Shown: in pieces, positions 1-9,835 of the stretch
Layout of the letters: the number at the start of each line of letters is the position of its first letter
Numbering within the stretch: the stretch's first letter is position 1
Translations under genes and position numbers: made by a program
Assembly (NCBI GenBank): GCA_030267965.1
Contig: BRYA01000004.1
Coordinates: forward strand, 1 to 61,173
DNA length: 61,173 nt
From: Triparma columacea
Taxonomy: Eukaryota; Sar; Bolidophyceae; Parmales; Triparmaceae
Direction: 5' to 3'
Notes under the pieces: model-generated
The model's database searches: none
Told to the model about the DNA's origin: nothing
Seen by the model: the letters and a program-made list of their open reading frames with translations, nothing else

Positions 1-75
1 CACTACACACCCTTTACTCACTACACACCCTTTACTCTCTACACACCCTTTACTCACTACACACCTTTTCACTAC
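1..75. repeat. Short tandem repeat at left window edge
   Basis: About three and a half imperfect copies of a 22-23-base unit of the form CACTACACACCCTTTACT run from the first base to about position 75. The array may continue outside the window. The unit does not resemble a heterokont-type TTAGGG telomere repeat. Confidence 0.75.
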
Positions 76-461
76 CAGATGAAAAAGTAACGGTTATCGT
101 ATCCTACACACCTTCAAACATACTTTCAAACACTCACGCATCATATCACCTTATACCCCTCTCTCCTCTTTTCTCTCCCCTCAATTCCTCTCTCTCCTCT
201 ACACAACCACGCTCTTCTATCTTTTATTCATCCCCATACACATCAACTACACCTCTATCATACTCACAAACCACTATAACACTTCCGCATACTTTGCAAA
301 ACTCAATCCACATCTATTACACTTCCATTATACTTATAAACCACTACAACACTTCCAAAGTACTCAACATATACCTTAAACACTTTCAACAAAGTCACAA
401 CAATACTAAATCAAATCATTTTCTCTACAAACGTTGCTGCCCTATTAGTCACTCCCCAATC
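76..461. other. Intergenic, C/T- and A-rich, 3' of the START-domain gene
   Basis: No convincing coding potential is seen on either strand. A 96-residue open frame here is threonine/histidine-rich low-complexity sequence with no recognisable domain. The stretch probably contains the 3' untranslated region of the minus-strand gene that ends at 462. Confidence 0.6.
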
Positions 462-3400
462 CTAATCTTCTATCGGTACAATGCTGCTTGCTTTACCCCT
501 CCCACCTCCCACCCCTATAATATCACTACCATCAGCGCCTCCAACACTTGCTCTCCTAATACTTGCTCTCACAGCACCTGCTAGACCACCCTCAGCTTCA
601 GCATCAACACTTGATCTCCTAACACTCTCTCTCCTTCTAGCATCTCCATCTGCTGGAATGAAGTCTACAGGTACCTTAGCTTTTATCACATCAGTAAACC
701 ACTCTGGTTTCTCCTCTTCCCATTTAGCCCAGTTTAAGCCGACCCATTTCTTAATTTCTCCTTCAATTGAGACCCAATGATGCCTTGAATTTCTAAAGAC
801 CTCAATCATAATAGCATCGCTTCCCCCTTCAAGGAAATACGCCATGGACATATCCTTTGACCTCTGTGGACTCCAGAAGGTGTACCAGTATTTCCTATCA
901 ATGTTCAAAAAGAAGATAACAAAGCATAGGGTGGTTATTAGTATGATATTCTTCACAATTGATGACGCAATATCAATTGCTAGCTCATCAACATAAGGTG
1001 AAGCTAAATATATTGACATTGGTAGACTTCCCATTGTCAACATAAGACCAAACAACCAATAAGCTCCCCCAACTTCATTAGGATGTCTAAAATGAACAAT
1101 TGATGTGAAGTCTACAATGATCTTTACTAACACTCTCATTATAATGCTACTGACAATTTCTAGGTTGCCCCCTAATGGCATCCAATACCAGAAGTCTCCC
1201 CTGAAAATTTTAACTAATAAGTACAGACCAAGGTCAGCGCCAATATAGAGAAAGGCCCAACTACCTCCAATTAAACCTAGAAGGACTATTGTCATACATC
1301 TTATTAAAAGCATTCCTGCAGTGAACAGCATCATGAAAACAAACACTACTGTTCTCTTGCTTGCTTCTGCTGGTATATACCCGTAGAAGTTTGGTGCCAA
1401 CTCTCTCCTCGTAGGGTCTGTGTCAAAGTCATAACTGATTGTTGCAGAGGCAAAGCCTGTTGTAATTGCTGACACTGCAACTGAAAGCCATGCTGAAGTT
1501 CCAACATCTTTGTCGCTGGTTGCAATAGCCATAAGTTGGATGATAACTCCAGGGATGGCCTCAGCAAACATCTCACTGCATTTCATACATGTCATCTCAA
1601 GCATCGGGTCCAATGCAGTCCCAACCTTTTGTTTTGCTCCCTTTGCAACCCTGTAAGCATCAACTGCAGGCTTGTACCCAAGCAAGATTGGAATGCATTC
1701 CCTAAGCACCCTCTTCATCCCCAGCCTCCTATTTTGTATCCAAACAGTAAATATCTGCAACCCAATTGACACTGCTAAACTTGCCAGAGAAGCATTGAAG
1801 TACCCCCTCTGTTTCTTATTATTCCAAAACATGTAAGTCACATACACATCAGTCAGCAAATCAACCATGCTTGTTGCTGCTCCTACGAACACCCTTGCCT
1901 TCAAACCCCACCCGACTTCCCCCACCAACTTGTAACTGATTGTCTCCAGCATGGGCCTGAGCCAAATATACCTCAATTCAAGCTCCTGTACTGCTGGGAA
2001 CTGGTGAGCCCACTCGTCCACACCATGCCCTGCTGTTAATGTCGAGGCTAATGTCAATGCTAGACTGCTGCCAATGTCCCTTCCATCCTTCTCATCCAAA
2101 AAATCCGCTTTTCCTTCAACCCTGGCAGCCGGCCGAAGTGTGTTCTTGACAACAGCACACAGTAAAGGCTCCATGAAGCGGTACCTCTCAACCATCTCCT
2201 TCAGAGCACTGTTAGCTTTGATGTATACCTTAACAACGTCCTTTTTTGGTGCCTTCTCCCTTTCCTTCACTCTTAACATCAGCTCCTCCGCTATAGTCTT
2301 GCCATCCTCTTTTGTTGTCTCTAAACTGCTAAGCAAGTTGTTGAAGTAGAAGGTCGCGTCTGCTACTTTTGACAAATGTTTTTCAACAACTTTTGTTGTA
2401 GCACTCTTCCCCACGTGTGTTCCAACATCAAGGTTTGTAACCATCTCGACCTTGGTCTCCTTGTCTCCAACCTTGGTAAATCTCATTGTCGTTGCTTCAG
2501 TAGCCTTGTGTGTTATGGATAATAGTGTACCTCTCCCTCCTTTTTGGTGATTGGTGTTGCGTCTTTGCAGAATTGACCTTTTGCCCCCCTTGGGTGCTGT
2601 CTCTGCAACAGGTTGAACAGTCAAGATAAATGTATCCTCCTCTGGTTTTAATAACTTCACAATGGAAAAGTATTCCCTGTCGTGATGGGCAAAGAGGTGC
2701 TCGCTCTCAAGCTTCTCCCTTGTCCTCACAGTCATTTCAAAGTTATCAGTCGTTGTCTCAACTTTGCTCTCCATGCCTTTGCTCTTGTTTAACAAAGCCC
2801 GGCTATCAACATTCCAAAAATAAGCAACCGCATCTTCAAGGGTTGATCTCATGGTAACAGTGGTCTTACCCCATCCCTTTCCTCCCCCCACTGCTTTGGT
2901 TGCAGTATTAGCAAAGGAAAGACTGCCAGTCTCAATTGCGCCCTCTACATCTTCCAAAGCATCATCTAATCCTTTTATGCTTGTAACTGTGAGTCTTTGC
3001 AAACTTTCTGCGACCTGCAGTCTGTTAGATTTGTCGATTTCTTGACTCTTGTCAAATCTCTTTCTCAGGTCAGAAACTTGGGATAAAAACCCGGTTGTTA
3101 ACCTATTCATAATGAATGTTGGTACTGCACCACCTATATCTACTTTGCCAGTGAATGTGACAGCTGTCTGTGGCATTCCTCGAACAGAAGGAAGGGCCTC
3201 AAACACCCAAATGTTATTAGCAGAGGCAAGCACAGTACCAGGTAAAATTGGACTTTTATCTAAAAGACCAAGAGTATTTGCCACTACCATAACTATCTTC
3301 CCATTGTCTACCCTCTTCCATGTTATTTTGTTCCGCCATTGGCGTTTAGAAAGACCTGGAACACCAAGATTTCTGGTGCTGAAGTAGTAAAGGGTGTGGT

Positions 3401-6137
3401 CACTGACTTTTTCAACCATGAAATCAATTATCCCTCTTTCCCTGGCAGTATTTCGGAGCCTCCTACTATCTAGGTAGAACTCATGTGCGGTGCATTCCTC
3501 AATACTTGCGTCTACCACAGTTCTCGCAAGCCCGGTGACAAGACTCTCTCCTTCAATGTGGAATGCCTTCATCTCAACATGCTTGTCAGGACTTTTGAGG
3601 ACATCAAATCTACTTTTCGTGCAGCTCTCGTAGATATCTAATCCCTCCTCGACTGCAGTGTCCTCCTCTGCAGAGTGCATTTGGGGCGCATACTTCATGG
3701 TGTTTGCAAGGGACCTCAGTGCAGCTTTATCAACCTCTTCATCTTTTTCGAAGCTTTCAATTGCACTCTTCAAAAACCTCATTACTTTTGGTGTTTGTTT
3801 TTCCACAAACTTTCCAGGCAGATGACCTCCAGCATCAACGTATTGCAGTAGCTTAATCTTACATTGCGGAAAGCCGTTGATTTCCTGGATATCGGTGATT
3901 GTGAATATTGCCTTTGTTGCGCCTCTTACAAGCTTTCCTAATCCTCCATAATCAACTTTCTTGTCAATTGACCACACAGCCACAGTCACACAGTCAGTGT
4001 TGTTTCTCCTCCAAATCAACCTCTGGACAAATTCTCTGTTAGTAATCGGAAAAGGGAATTTCTTCACCGTTGCAAACCTCTTCTCGTTGGTCCTCTCAGT
4101 CCCTTCCCTGATCTCTAGACGAGCAAGTTCTCCTTTTTCAATTCCCTGCGTGGTTCTCTCCCTGCTGCAGAACTCAAAGAACCAAGCAGCTGCCTCCTCT
4201 GCAGTGCAGTCAGCGATACACTCGGCTCTTCCAAAACAAAGTAACTTTTTTCCTTTCTCCTGCTGCTTGTATTTGATCTCCATCTTCACTCCCTCATAAG
4301 GTGACTTGAGAGGCCCCCACCCCTCATCGCCCTCCCCACCAAAGAGCTCCTCCAACTCCCCAAACACCTTCTTCTGGTCCTCCTCCAACTCAACCCCCTC
4401 CCTCATCCTCTCCACGATGGCCTCCCTAACTTCAGCATCAACCTTCTTCCAATTCCTCCTAAATTCTTTCTGCAACATGTTTGCCTGTACGAGCTGCGCC
4501 CTTGCTAGATAATTCACCGCAGTGTCTGGCAGCATTTTAGCATTGAGGTTAACTGTCTGTATGCGTGTCACCCTACTGACATTTCGAGCAACCTCTGTGA
4601 TTACAAATATGCCTGTTGATTCAGCTAGCACAAAGCCTTCCATGCCAAGGTCCTTGAAGCCTCCTCCAGGGTACTCTGTCAGTGGCACAAACCCAGCCTC
4701 AAATACTTTCAGGCCACTCCTCAACTTTTTCCTATTCCACACATGCCAGGTTTCAAAGAGCCGGTTACCAAAACCAGGAATGCGTAAGCCTTTGCGGTAA
4801 TGAAAGCTCCTTGACCCTTGCGTCCTTATAACCCTGGTCAAATTCCCGTTTTCTTCCTTGTGGAGCTTTGACCTTCGATACGTATCAAGCTCATGGACAC
4901 GAAATAAGACATTCTGTGCAGCGGTGTCTACAATGGTACTGAAGGCAGCCCAGTGCTTATCGTCCTCTCTCCACTGAAATTTGTCAATGCCCTCCTTTAA
5001 AGTCCCTTTGACTCTCTTTCCCTTCTTGTAGAGTTCCTCTTCCAGCCCTGAGACACTTTCCAGCATCCTGTCCTCATCCTCAGTAAGAGTTGGCACATTG
5101 GGCATGACCACCTCCACAAAGTGTTTTCTCCTCCTCTTATCAATGACATGAGGCTGCCTGAAATGTCGCCAAGGCTCCTGGAATAACTCTTTTAAGGAGT
5201 CGAAAACCTCCTTAGCGCCTCCCCCGCTGAATGTTGAGTTGAAAGTCTGGTGGGATCTGAAGGCACTCTTGGAGCTGAAGAAGGGGCTGCCCTTAATAGC
5301 TTTGGTCGCTTGTTTTACTAGTTTCTTAGCCTTGGGACTTGTGTTGGGGGAGGACTTGATCTCTGTCTCTCTTTCTTCTCCAACCAAGGTTCCAACAAAT
5401 GTAACTGCGGCTTGCCCAAGCTCAAACTCTGAGACTGTCATCGTGCCCATGCTGATGATTCCCCGCTTCGCTTTCTTGTGTGATCCCAGTATTTCTGCGA
5501 GCTTCGACGCAGCCTCTTCTGGCATGTCGTAGTTGTCGTCGTCTTCCTTAAATGAGTTAATGTGGATAGTGTAGGTTTTTGCGGCATCTGTACCATTACT
5601 CTTGACCCGTACGTCAAGGAGGTACTCTACGACAAATTTTGCGCCCTTGTAGTGCTGCCAGTACGAGATTCTCCTTGTGTCGTAATCGCCTTCGTTGGCA
5701 TACTTGTGTACAGTTGTGCGTCGGAATTTCCCCTCCTTTGATTCGGACAGGAGAAAGTCGACGACCTTGTCCGGGGTCTCGTGGATGACATTAGCTAGAC
5801 GTAAAAATTTCCTAGTGCCGTCGCCGGTCGTATCGTTGATGAGGCCCTCCATCGCTCCCCTTGATAAGAGTTTCGATTGCAGCTTTTGGGTGGAGTTTGT
5901 CGAGGGACTGTCGATCGACCCTCGACGGGCGATCTTTTTCGCTATATTATTGAGAGGAGAATGTCCATAGTGCTCCAAAATGTTGCCGTTGGGTTGACTG
6001 TCGGCACCAGGATGAGTCTCCAGGTCAGCAGTCCTGCGGGGAGACTTCTCACCCTCCATGCCTTTGAAAGAGGGATCTTCGCGATCGCTTCCCCCGCGTT
6101 GGTTCTTTGATGATTCGATCTCTTTGCTGAGTTCCAT
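462..6137 (-). CDS. Large multi-START-domain, multi-pass membrane protein (1891 aa)
   Basis: The frame is uninterrupted for 5.7 kb and starts at the first in-frame ATG. Seen: a charged N-terminus (1-100); four regions with the alternating strand pattern and Trp/Tyr signatures of START lipid-transfer folds (about 110-260, 650-840, 890-1070, 1090-1290); then about 8-10 hydrophobic segments (about 1440-1780) and a charged tail. One membrane stretch (about 1455-1475) has a TDVYVTYMFW motif and another an EAIPGVIIQL motif. Both loosely recall the helix signatures of XK-related scramblase-type proteins. START domains bind lipids or sterols, so a membrane-anchored lipid transfer or sensing role is inferred. 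The number of START units and the membrane class are judged by eye. The lack of introns contrasts with most neighbours. Confidence is high that this is a gene, moderate on domains. Confidence 0.8.
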   Translation of the reverse strand: MELSKEIESSKNQRGGSDREDPSFKGMEGEKSPRRTADLETHPGADSQPNGNILEHYGHSPLNNIAKKIARRGSIDSPSTNSTQKLQSKLLSRGAMEGLINDTTGDGTRKFLRLANVIHETPDKVVDFLLSESKEGKFRRTTVHKYANEGDYDTRRISYWQHYKGAKFVVEYLLDVRVKSNGTDAAKTYTIHINSFKEDDDNYDMPEEAASKLAEILGSHKKAKRGIISMGTMTVSEFELGQAAVTFVGTLVGEERETEIKSSPNTSPKAKKLVKQATKAIKGSPFFSSKSAFRSHQTFNSTFSGGGAKEVFDSLKELFQEPWRHFRQPHVIDKRRRKHFVEVVMPNVPTLTEDEDRMLESVSGLEEELYKKGKRVKGTLKEGIDKFQWREDDKHWAAFSTIVDTAAQNVLFRVHELDTYRRSKLHKEENGNLTRVIRTQGSRSFHYRKGLRIPGFGNRLFETWHVWNRKKLRSGLKVFEAGFVPLTEYPGGGFKDLGMEGFVLAESTGIFVITEVARNVSRVTRIQTVNLNAKMLPDTAVNYLARAQLVQANMLQKEFRRNWKKVDAEVREAIVERMREGVELEEDQKKVFGELEELFGGEGDEGWGPLKSPYEGVKMEIKYKQQEKGKKLLCFGRAECIADCTAEEAAAWFFEFCSRERTTQGIEKGELARLEIREGTERTNEKRFATVKKFPFPITNREFVQRLIWRRNNTDCVTVAVWSIDKKVDYGGLGKLVRGATKAIFTITDIQEINGFPQCKIKLLQYVDAGGHLPGKFVEKQTPKVMRFLKSAIESFEKDEEVDKAALRSLANTMKYAPQMHSAEEDTAVEEGLDIYESCTKSRFDVLKSPDKHVEMKAFHIEGESLVTGLARTVVDASIEECTAHEFYLDSRRLRNTARERGIIDFMVEKVSDHTLYYFSTRNLGVPGLSKRQWRNKITWKRVDNGKIVMVVANTLGLLDKSPILPGTVLASANNIWVFEALPSVRGMPQTAVTFTGKVDIGGAVPTFIMNRLTTGFLSQVSDLRKRFDKSQEIDKSNRLQVAESLQRLTVTSIKGLDDALEDVEGAIETGSLSFANTATKAVGGGKGWGKTTVTMRSTLEDAVAYFWNVDSRALLNKSKGMESKVETTTDNFEMTVRTREKLESEHLFAHHDREYFSIVKLLKPEEDTFILTVQPVAETAPKGGKRSILQRRNTNHQKGGRGTLLSITHKATEATTMRFTKVGDKETKVEMVTNLDVGTHVGKSATTKVVEKHLSKVADATFYFNNLLSSLETTKEDGKTIAEELMLRVKEREKAPKKDVVKVYIKANSALKEMVERYRFMEPLLCAVVKNTLRPAARVEGKADFLDEKDGRDIGSSLALTLASTLTAGHGVDEWAHQFPAVQELELRYIWLRPMLETISYKLVGEVGWGLKARVFVGAATSMVDLLTDVYVTYMFWNNKKQRGYFNASLASLAVSIGLQIFTVWIQNRRLGMKRVLRECIPILLGYKPAVDAYRVAKGAKQKVGTALDPMLEMTCMKCSEMFAEAIPGVIIQLMAIATSDKDVGTSAWLSVAVSAITTGFASATISYDFDTDPTRRELAPNFYGYIPAEASKRTVVFVFMMLFTAGMLLIRCMTIVLLGLIGGSWAFLYIGADLGLYLLVKIFRGDFWYWMPLGGNLEIVSSIIMRVLVKIIVDFTSIVHFRHPNEVGGAYWLFGLMLTMGSLPMSIYLASPYVDELAIDIASSIVKNIILITTLCFVIFFLNIDRKYWYTFWSPQRSKDMSMAYFLEGGSDAIMIEVFRNSRHHWVSIEGEIKKWVGLNWAKWEEEKPEWFTDVIKAKVPVDFIPADGDARRRESVRRSSVDAEAEGGLAGAVRASIRRASVGGADGSDIIGVGGGRGKASSIVPIED

Positions 6138-6976
6138 GACGTGGCGATCCGTGCTGAGACTTCAGATTTCTAAAGCCAAGGGTGGGGAGTCGAAGCAGGG
6201 AGGGGGCAAGATGAGTTAGTTGCTGAACTTAAATATTGAATAACACGGAACCTTCGAGTGGAAGTACTCGAGAAAGACGACCGTGTGATTCGAAAACGCA
6301 CGGAATCTTCCATGGACCCCCCCTCTTGGGCCTCTTGGCCATCTCCATTCGGGGCACTTTGCAAATCACATCATTCCGCACGTCAGCGAGCTTCTGCGTA
6401 GATATACTCTTGATCGGTTTCTACTCACCTACTCTTAAGGTCGCTTTTGTATTGCTTCGTGTCTTTCAAGGTGAGAAATCAGCTTCAGAATTTACCTCTG
6501 ACTAAGGTACGCACCAGAATCGAGAAACATTTGTTTTCCAGTCCTTAGAAGTCTTCTTCTATTTTCCCTATCCTACCATATTCGCGCACAATGTACTTCC
6601 TCCCGTCCCTATCTATCCCTCGTTGACCTCGTCATAAGTCTGAAAAACATTGAACGTCCCACATTTCATACTTTCCAACATGTCCTCGACAAAGCCCAGT
6701 CTCCTCCACCTTCTCCTCAACCACCAAATACCTCTCGACCATCCCCCTGCATACGATCTCATCAAGGTATATCTAATCGTGGCAGCAGGTCGTGCCTTGT
6801 ACCCGAATAACGGTAGTAAAACCCTCCCCCTCCCACCCCACCCCAGCTGGAATGACCTCCTCATTGCACCGTAGATACAGGAGGGGCGGGCAAAAGATCA
6901 GTAAGCCGTAGCGCGGTGTGTGAGTAAAAGTATAAAAATGAAACATTCAAGTTTTTACAACAAATGAAGTGTTCGC
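6138..6976. other. Intergenic; promoter of the START gene and 3' flank of the HROB-like gene
   Basis: The 5' end of the START gene (minus) lies at 6137 and the 3' end of the next minus-strand gene at 6977. The only candidate coding stretch is a short plus-strand frame at 6680-6874, listed separately. Confidence 0.5.
6680..6874 (+). CDS. Doubtful small ORF, 64 residues
   Basis: An ATG at 6680 opens a short frame that begins MSSTKPSLLHLLLNHQIP and ends at 6874. The N-terminal half looks like ordinary protein sequence (a leucine-rich amphipathic helix, then AYDLIKVYLIVAAG), but the C-terminal half is low complexity. No domain is recognised and no splice partner was found. It may be a small gene, an exon of an unassembled gene, or chance. 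Confidence 0.22.
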   Translation: MSSTKPSLLHLLLNHQIPLDHPPAYDLIKVYLIVAAGRALYPNNGSKTLPLPPHPSWNDLLIAP

Positions 6977-8677
6977 TCATAACAAATTGAGAAGCTCGTC
7001 GTCTCCCCCCTCGTCTTCCGAGGACTCTTCGTCGTTCTTCTTTCCGTCGTCTTTCTCCCCCTCTCTCCCCTTCTCCTGCTCTTCCTCAGCGTCGCGTGCA
7101 GCCACTTCCAAGCTCTTGTCCGCCACCTCTGCGACCCCACCTCCAATCATCATAAGAATATTCTCCTGAATCAAAACAGAGTGTGTGATGGGATGTTTGT
7201 CAGTAAAGCAGCCCCTCCCCCGTTTTCCTTTCCAGCCTTTTTCGCGGCCCACTCACCTCCTCGTCCTCGTCCTCTTCCGCGTCCTCGTCCTCGTCCTCGT
7301 CTTCCTCTACCCCTTTCCAAAGCTGCATGCCGTTCCCCTTCTCCTCCTCCACCATTGCTGCCCCTTCAGTTTGGCTCGGATTCTCCTCCCTCCTCTCCCT
7401 CTCCGCCTCTTTCGCTATTGCCCCCCCTACATTTTCATCCTCGTCCTCGTCATCTCCCCCTTCGATGACCATGCCCTCGTCCTCGTAATCTCCCCCTCCA
7501 ATGATCATCCCCTCGTCCATCGTCTCCCTCTCAACTCCAAATCCCTTCCTAAGTCTCTTCCAAACTTCCTCCTCCCCCCCCTTCAGTTCCGTCCCCTCCT
7601 CATCCGGTCCAACCTGCAGTTTCACGCACTCCCTATGTACGACAAGCGTCCTTTCAATCCCCCTCGTATAAAACCCATTTTCAACCCCCCCCTTCCCCCA
7701 TTCCTCGTCAACGCCCACATCAATCGGTACGTCCTTAAGAAGCAGGCACGTCCCCCTCTTAATAGAGTGTTCCCTAATCCACTTCTCATCAACCCACCCC
7801 TGTATCCCCCTCCTCTCCTCCCCCCCCAACTTCACGCAGCTCTCGTCAACAAACGTGGCAATCGTAACGTTATGACTGTTCACACGGAGGTCAGTAACAC
7901 AGACTAACATAAGAGATACAAACCTATCGTCCCTACACCCTTTCAAGCTCCCTCGAAAACACGTACTCTCTATAACGTCCCTAACAAGGCAGAATTCAGA
8001 TGGTAGGGAGGACCTTAATCGAACCATGTAATCAACGTCACTCTCAAAAGAGCAGGGGAGGACGGAATTTCTACTTGACATGGAGCAGATTTTAGCCCAC
8101 GCTGGGGTGCGCATTAGACGGTGGTACTCGTTGTGGGGGGTTGTTGAACCGAGACCGGGGATGTAGTCAGGGTCACTGTCGTGGGGGGTTTTTTGACTAA
8201 GGAGATTCACGATACTGGAGGGGAGGGGAGGTTGTGTGTTTGTACTTTTTTTCCCCCCAACTCCATCCTCCCTCTCTCCCTCTCTCTCTCCGTTGATAAT
8301 CCCTGTCCCATCTCTCTCACTCTGGGCTGTGGCCGCTGGTGACGACTGTGAGGTGGGGTCGGATACCTGTGATTGACTTGACTTGGGTGGAGGTTTCTTG
8401 GAATCCCAGTCACAGACGAAGGCTGCGGGGCCGGGGATCGCCCTACACACACGATTGGAACCCTGGGGAAGGGTGGGGGGTGATGGGAGAGCTTGAGAGG
8501 TTGGAATGTTGTAGCGAAGTGACGAGGAAGTTTTCTCACCTTGTCCTTCTTCTTCTTCTTGTCTTTCTTCCTCTTCTTCTTCTTCTTTTCCGTCTGCGAT
8601 TTGTTGCGGGAGTGGGGTGGGGTGGGGGGGGGGGTGGGGGGGGTGGGGTTAGTAGCAGAAGAGTATGATGATAGCAC
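6977..8677 (-). CDS. HROB/MCM8IP-like OB-fold protein (DUF4539 type), 5' end unresolved
   Basis: Three exons fit in phase: one ending at 8540 (donor GTGAGA), 8462-7257, and 7165-6977, giving at least about 510 residues. The central part has an OB-fold pattern: strands SLMLVCVTDLRV and VTIATFVDES, then IQGWVDEKWI, a basic turn, and RGTCLLLKDVPI. This is the order seen in homologous-recombination OB-fold proteins, which recruit MCM8-MCM9 for repair synthesis. A PAW motif lies upstream of the OB region, as in that family. The N-terminus is a Lys-rich tract after a Pro/Thr tract, and the C-terminus is acidic. The exon ending at 8540 has no ATG before an upstream stop (near 8761), so at least one more 5' exon is needed. 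The family call rests on pattern only; any other OB-fold protein is possible. Confidence 0.5.
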
Positions 8678-8866
8678 AACAAGTGTATCTCGTGTGTCGT
8701 TTTCGCTTGCCGTTGAACCAATCGTTCGCGTCCCCCGTAGTGCACCTTTCCGTCCCCATGGTCATATATTGACCCCCCGTCCTGTTGTGATATATCTTCA
8801 TCGTGTCATCGTAAACAATCACCCCCCTCCCCCCCCCCTCTCCACCCTTCCCCCCTCCCTCCTTAC

Positions 8867-9217
8867 CTGTTGTTCCTCTCCTCCCCCTCCAACCTCCCCC
8901 CCCCCTTTCTCCTCCCCCCTCTCCCCCCTCTCCCTAACGACTTCGCTATATACGCTTATAGTTTGACTCATGCTATTCCTACTCTCCTCCCCCCCCCCTA
9001 CTACATTGCTGTAATATGAGAGTGTCTGCGACATGTTGTTAGGGTCGAAACCACCACTCTTACCGTTGGGAGAAGTAAGATTTTGGTTGGAAGTTGATAT
9101 TGTAAGTAATGGTGGGATAGATGTGTAAGGATTGTAGGAGGAGAAATTTGAGGAGAAGGTCGAGGTGAATTTTGAGCTATGGGGGGTAGCTTTTGAAGGG
9201 TTTGGGTTGATTGACAT
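8867..9217 (-). CDS. Candidate first exon of the HROB-like gene (117 codons)
   Basis: An ATG at 9217 opens a frame of Ser/Asn-rich sequence with two related peptides (NNMSQTLSYYSNVV and NSMSQTISVYSEVV) and reaches a good donor, CAG|GTAAGG, after position 8867 in phase 0. No acceptor could be matched in phase to the exon that ends at 8540. It may therefore be a separate small gene, or an intermediate exon may be missing from this model. No domain is recognised. Confidence 0.4.
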
Positions 9218-9835
9218 TGTCAGTATTGAAGACGATGAGGAATTGATGGGAAATTGATGGGAAATTGATGGGAAATGGAGGGCTTTTGGGGGAGGAAAGG
9301 AGGGACTCGGGGGGAGGAGGCGATGTTGGTCCTTTTATTCGCTGATTTGATGTTTATATGTTTGGTATATGGACATAAAATGGGTTTTAACGAGTGTGTA
9401 TAACAATTTAGAGATGATATAACGTAGTAATGGATCAAAAATGGAGCCTAAATGGAGCCTAAAATGGAGCCAAGAATCCCTCCACGGCCTGAAATCATTT
9501 CTGCAATATTCTCAAAGCAGTGAATTTACTCAAATCTGCGTTGTTTGTGGATATTAAATATGCTACGGTTCGACAGTGTATTTGAATCTCGCCTGTATTC
9601 ATAATATCAACGAAAGGGCCTTCTTTGGGGGGACAAATGAAGGGATAAATGAGGTCTCAAAAGAAATGCCGCCGAGAGCGAAATCAGTGTCCAAGTCAGT
9701 GCCCAAAGTTCATTCATTTCAGTTCCTATCTCTCCCCTTCTAGAGGTTAATTACGCATAATTAACGTGTGTATATCGTCTTGTTCTACCCTTATATAGTG
9801 TGCGCTGTCTATTTCTTGATGTAATAAGATATAAA
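9218..9835. other. Divergent intergenic region with short direct repeats
   Basis: This separates two divergent genes. It contains three to four copies of the 12-mer AATTGATGGGAA at about 9240-9277 and three copies of an ATGGAGCCTAAA-type unit at about 9440-9472. The remainder is AT-rich with no coding signal. It presumably holds both promoters. Confidence 0.55.

Noticed and set aside
7185..7907. 240-residue plus-strand Pro/Leu-rich frame
   Set aside because: Antisense to the HROB-like gene; it is low complexity, whereas the minus strand has an OB-fold pattern and phase-matched splice sites.
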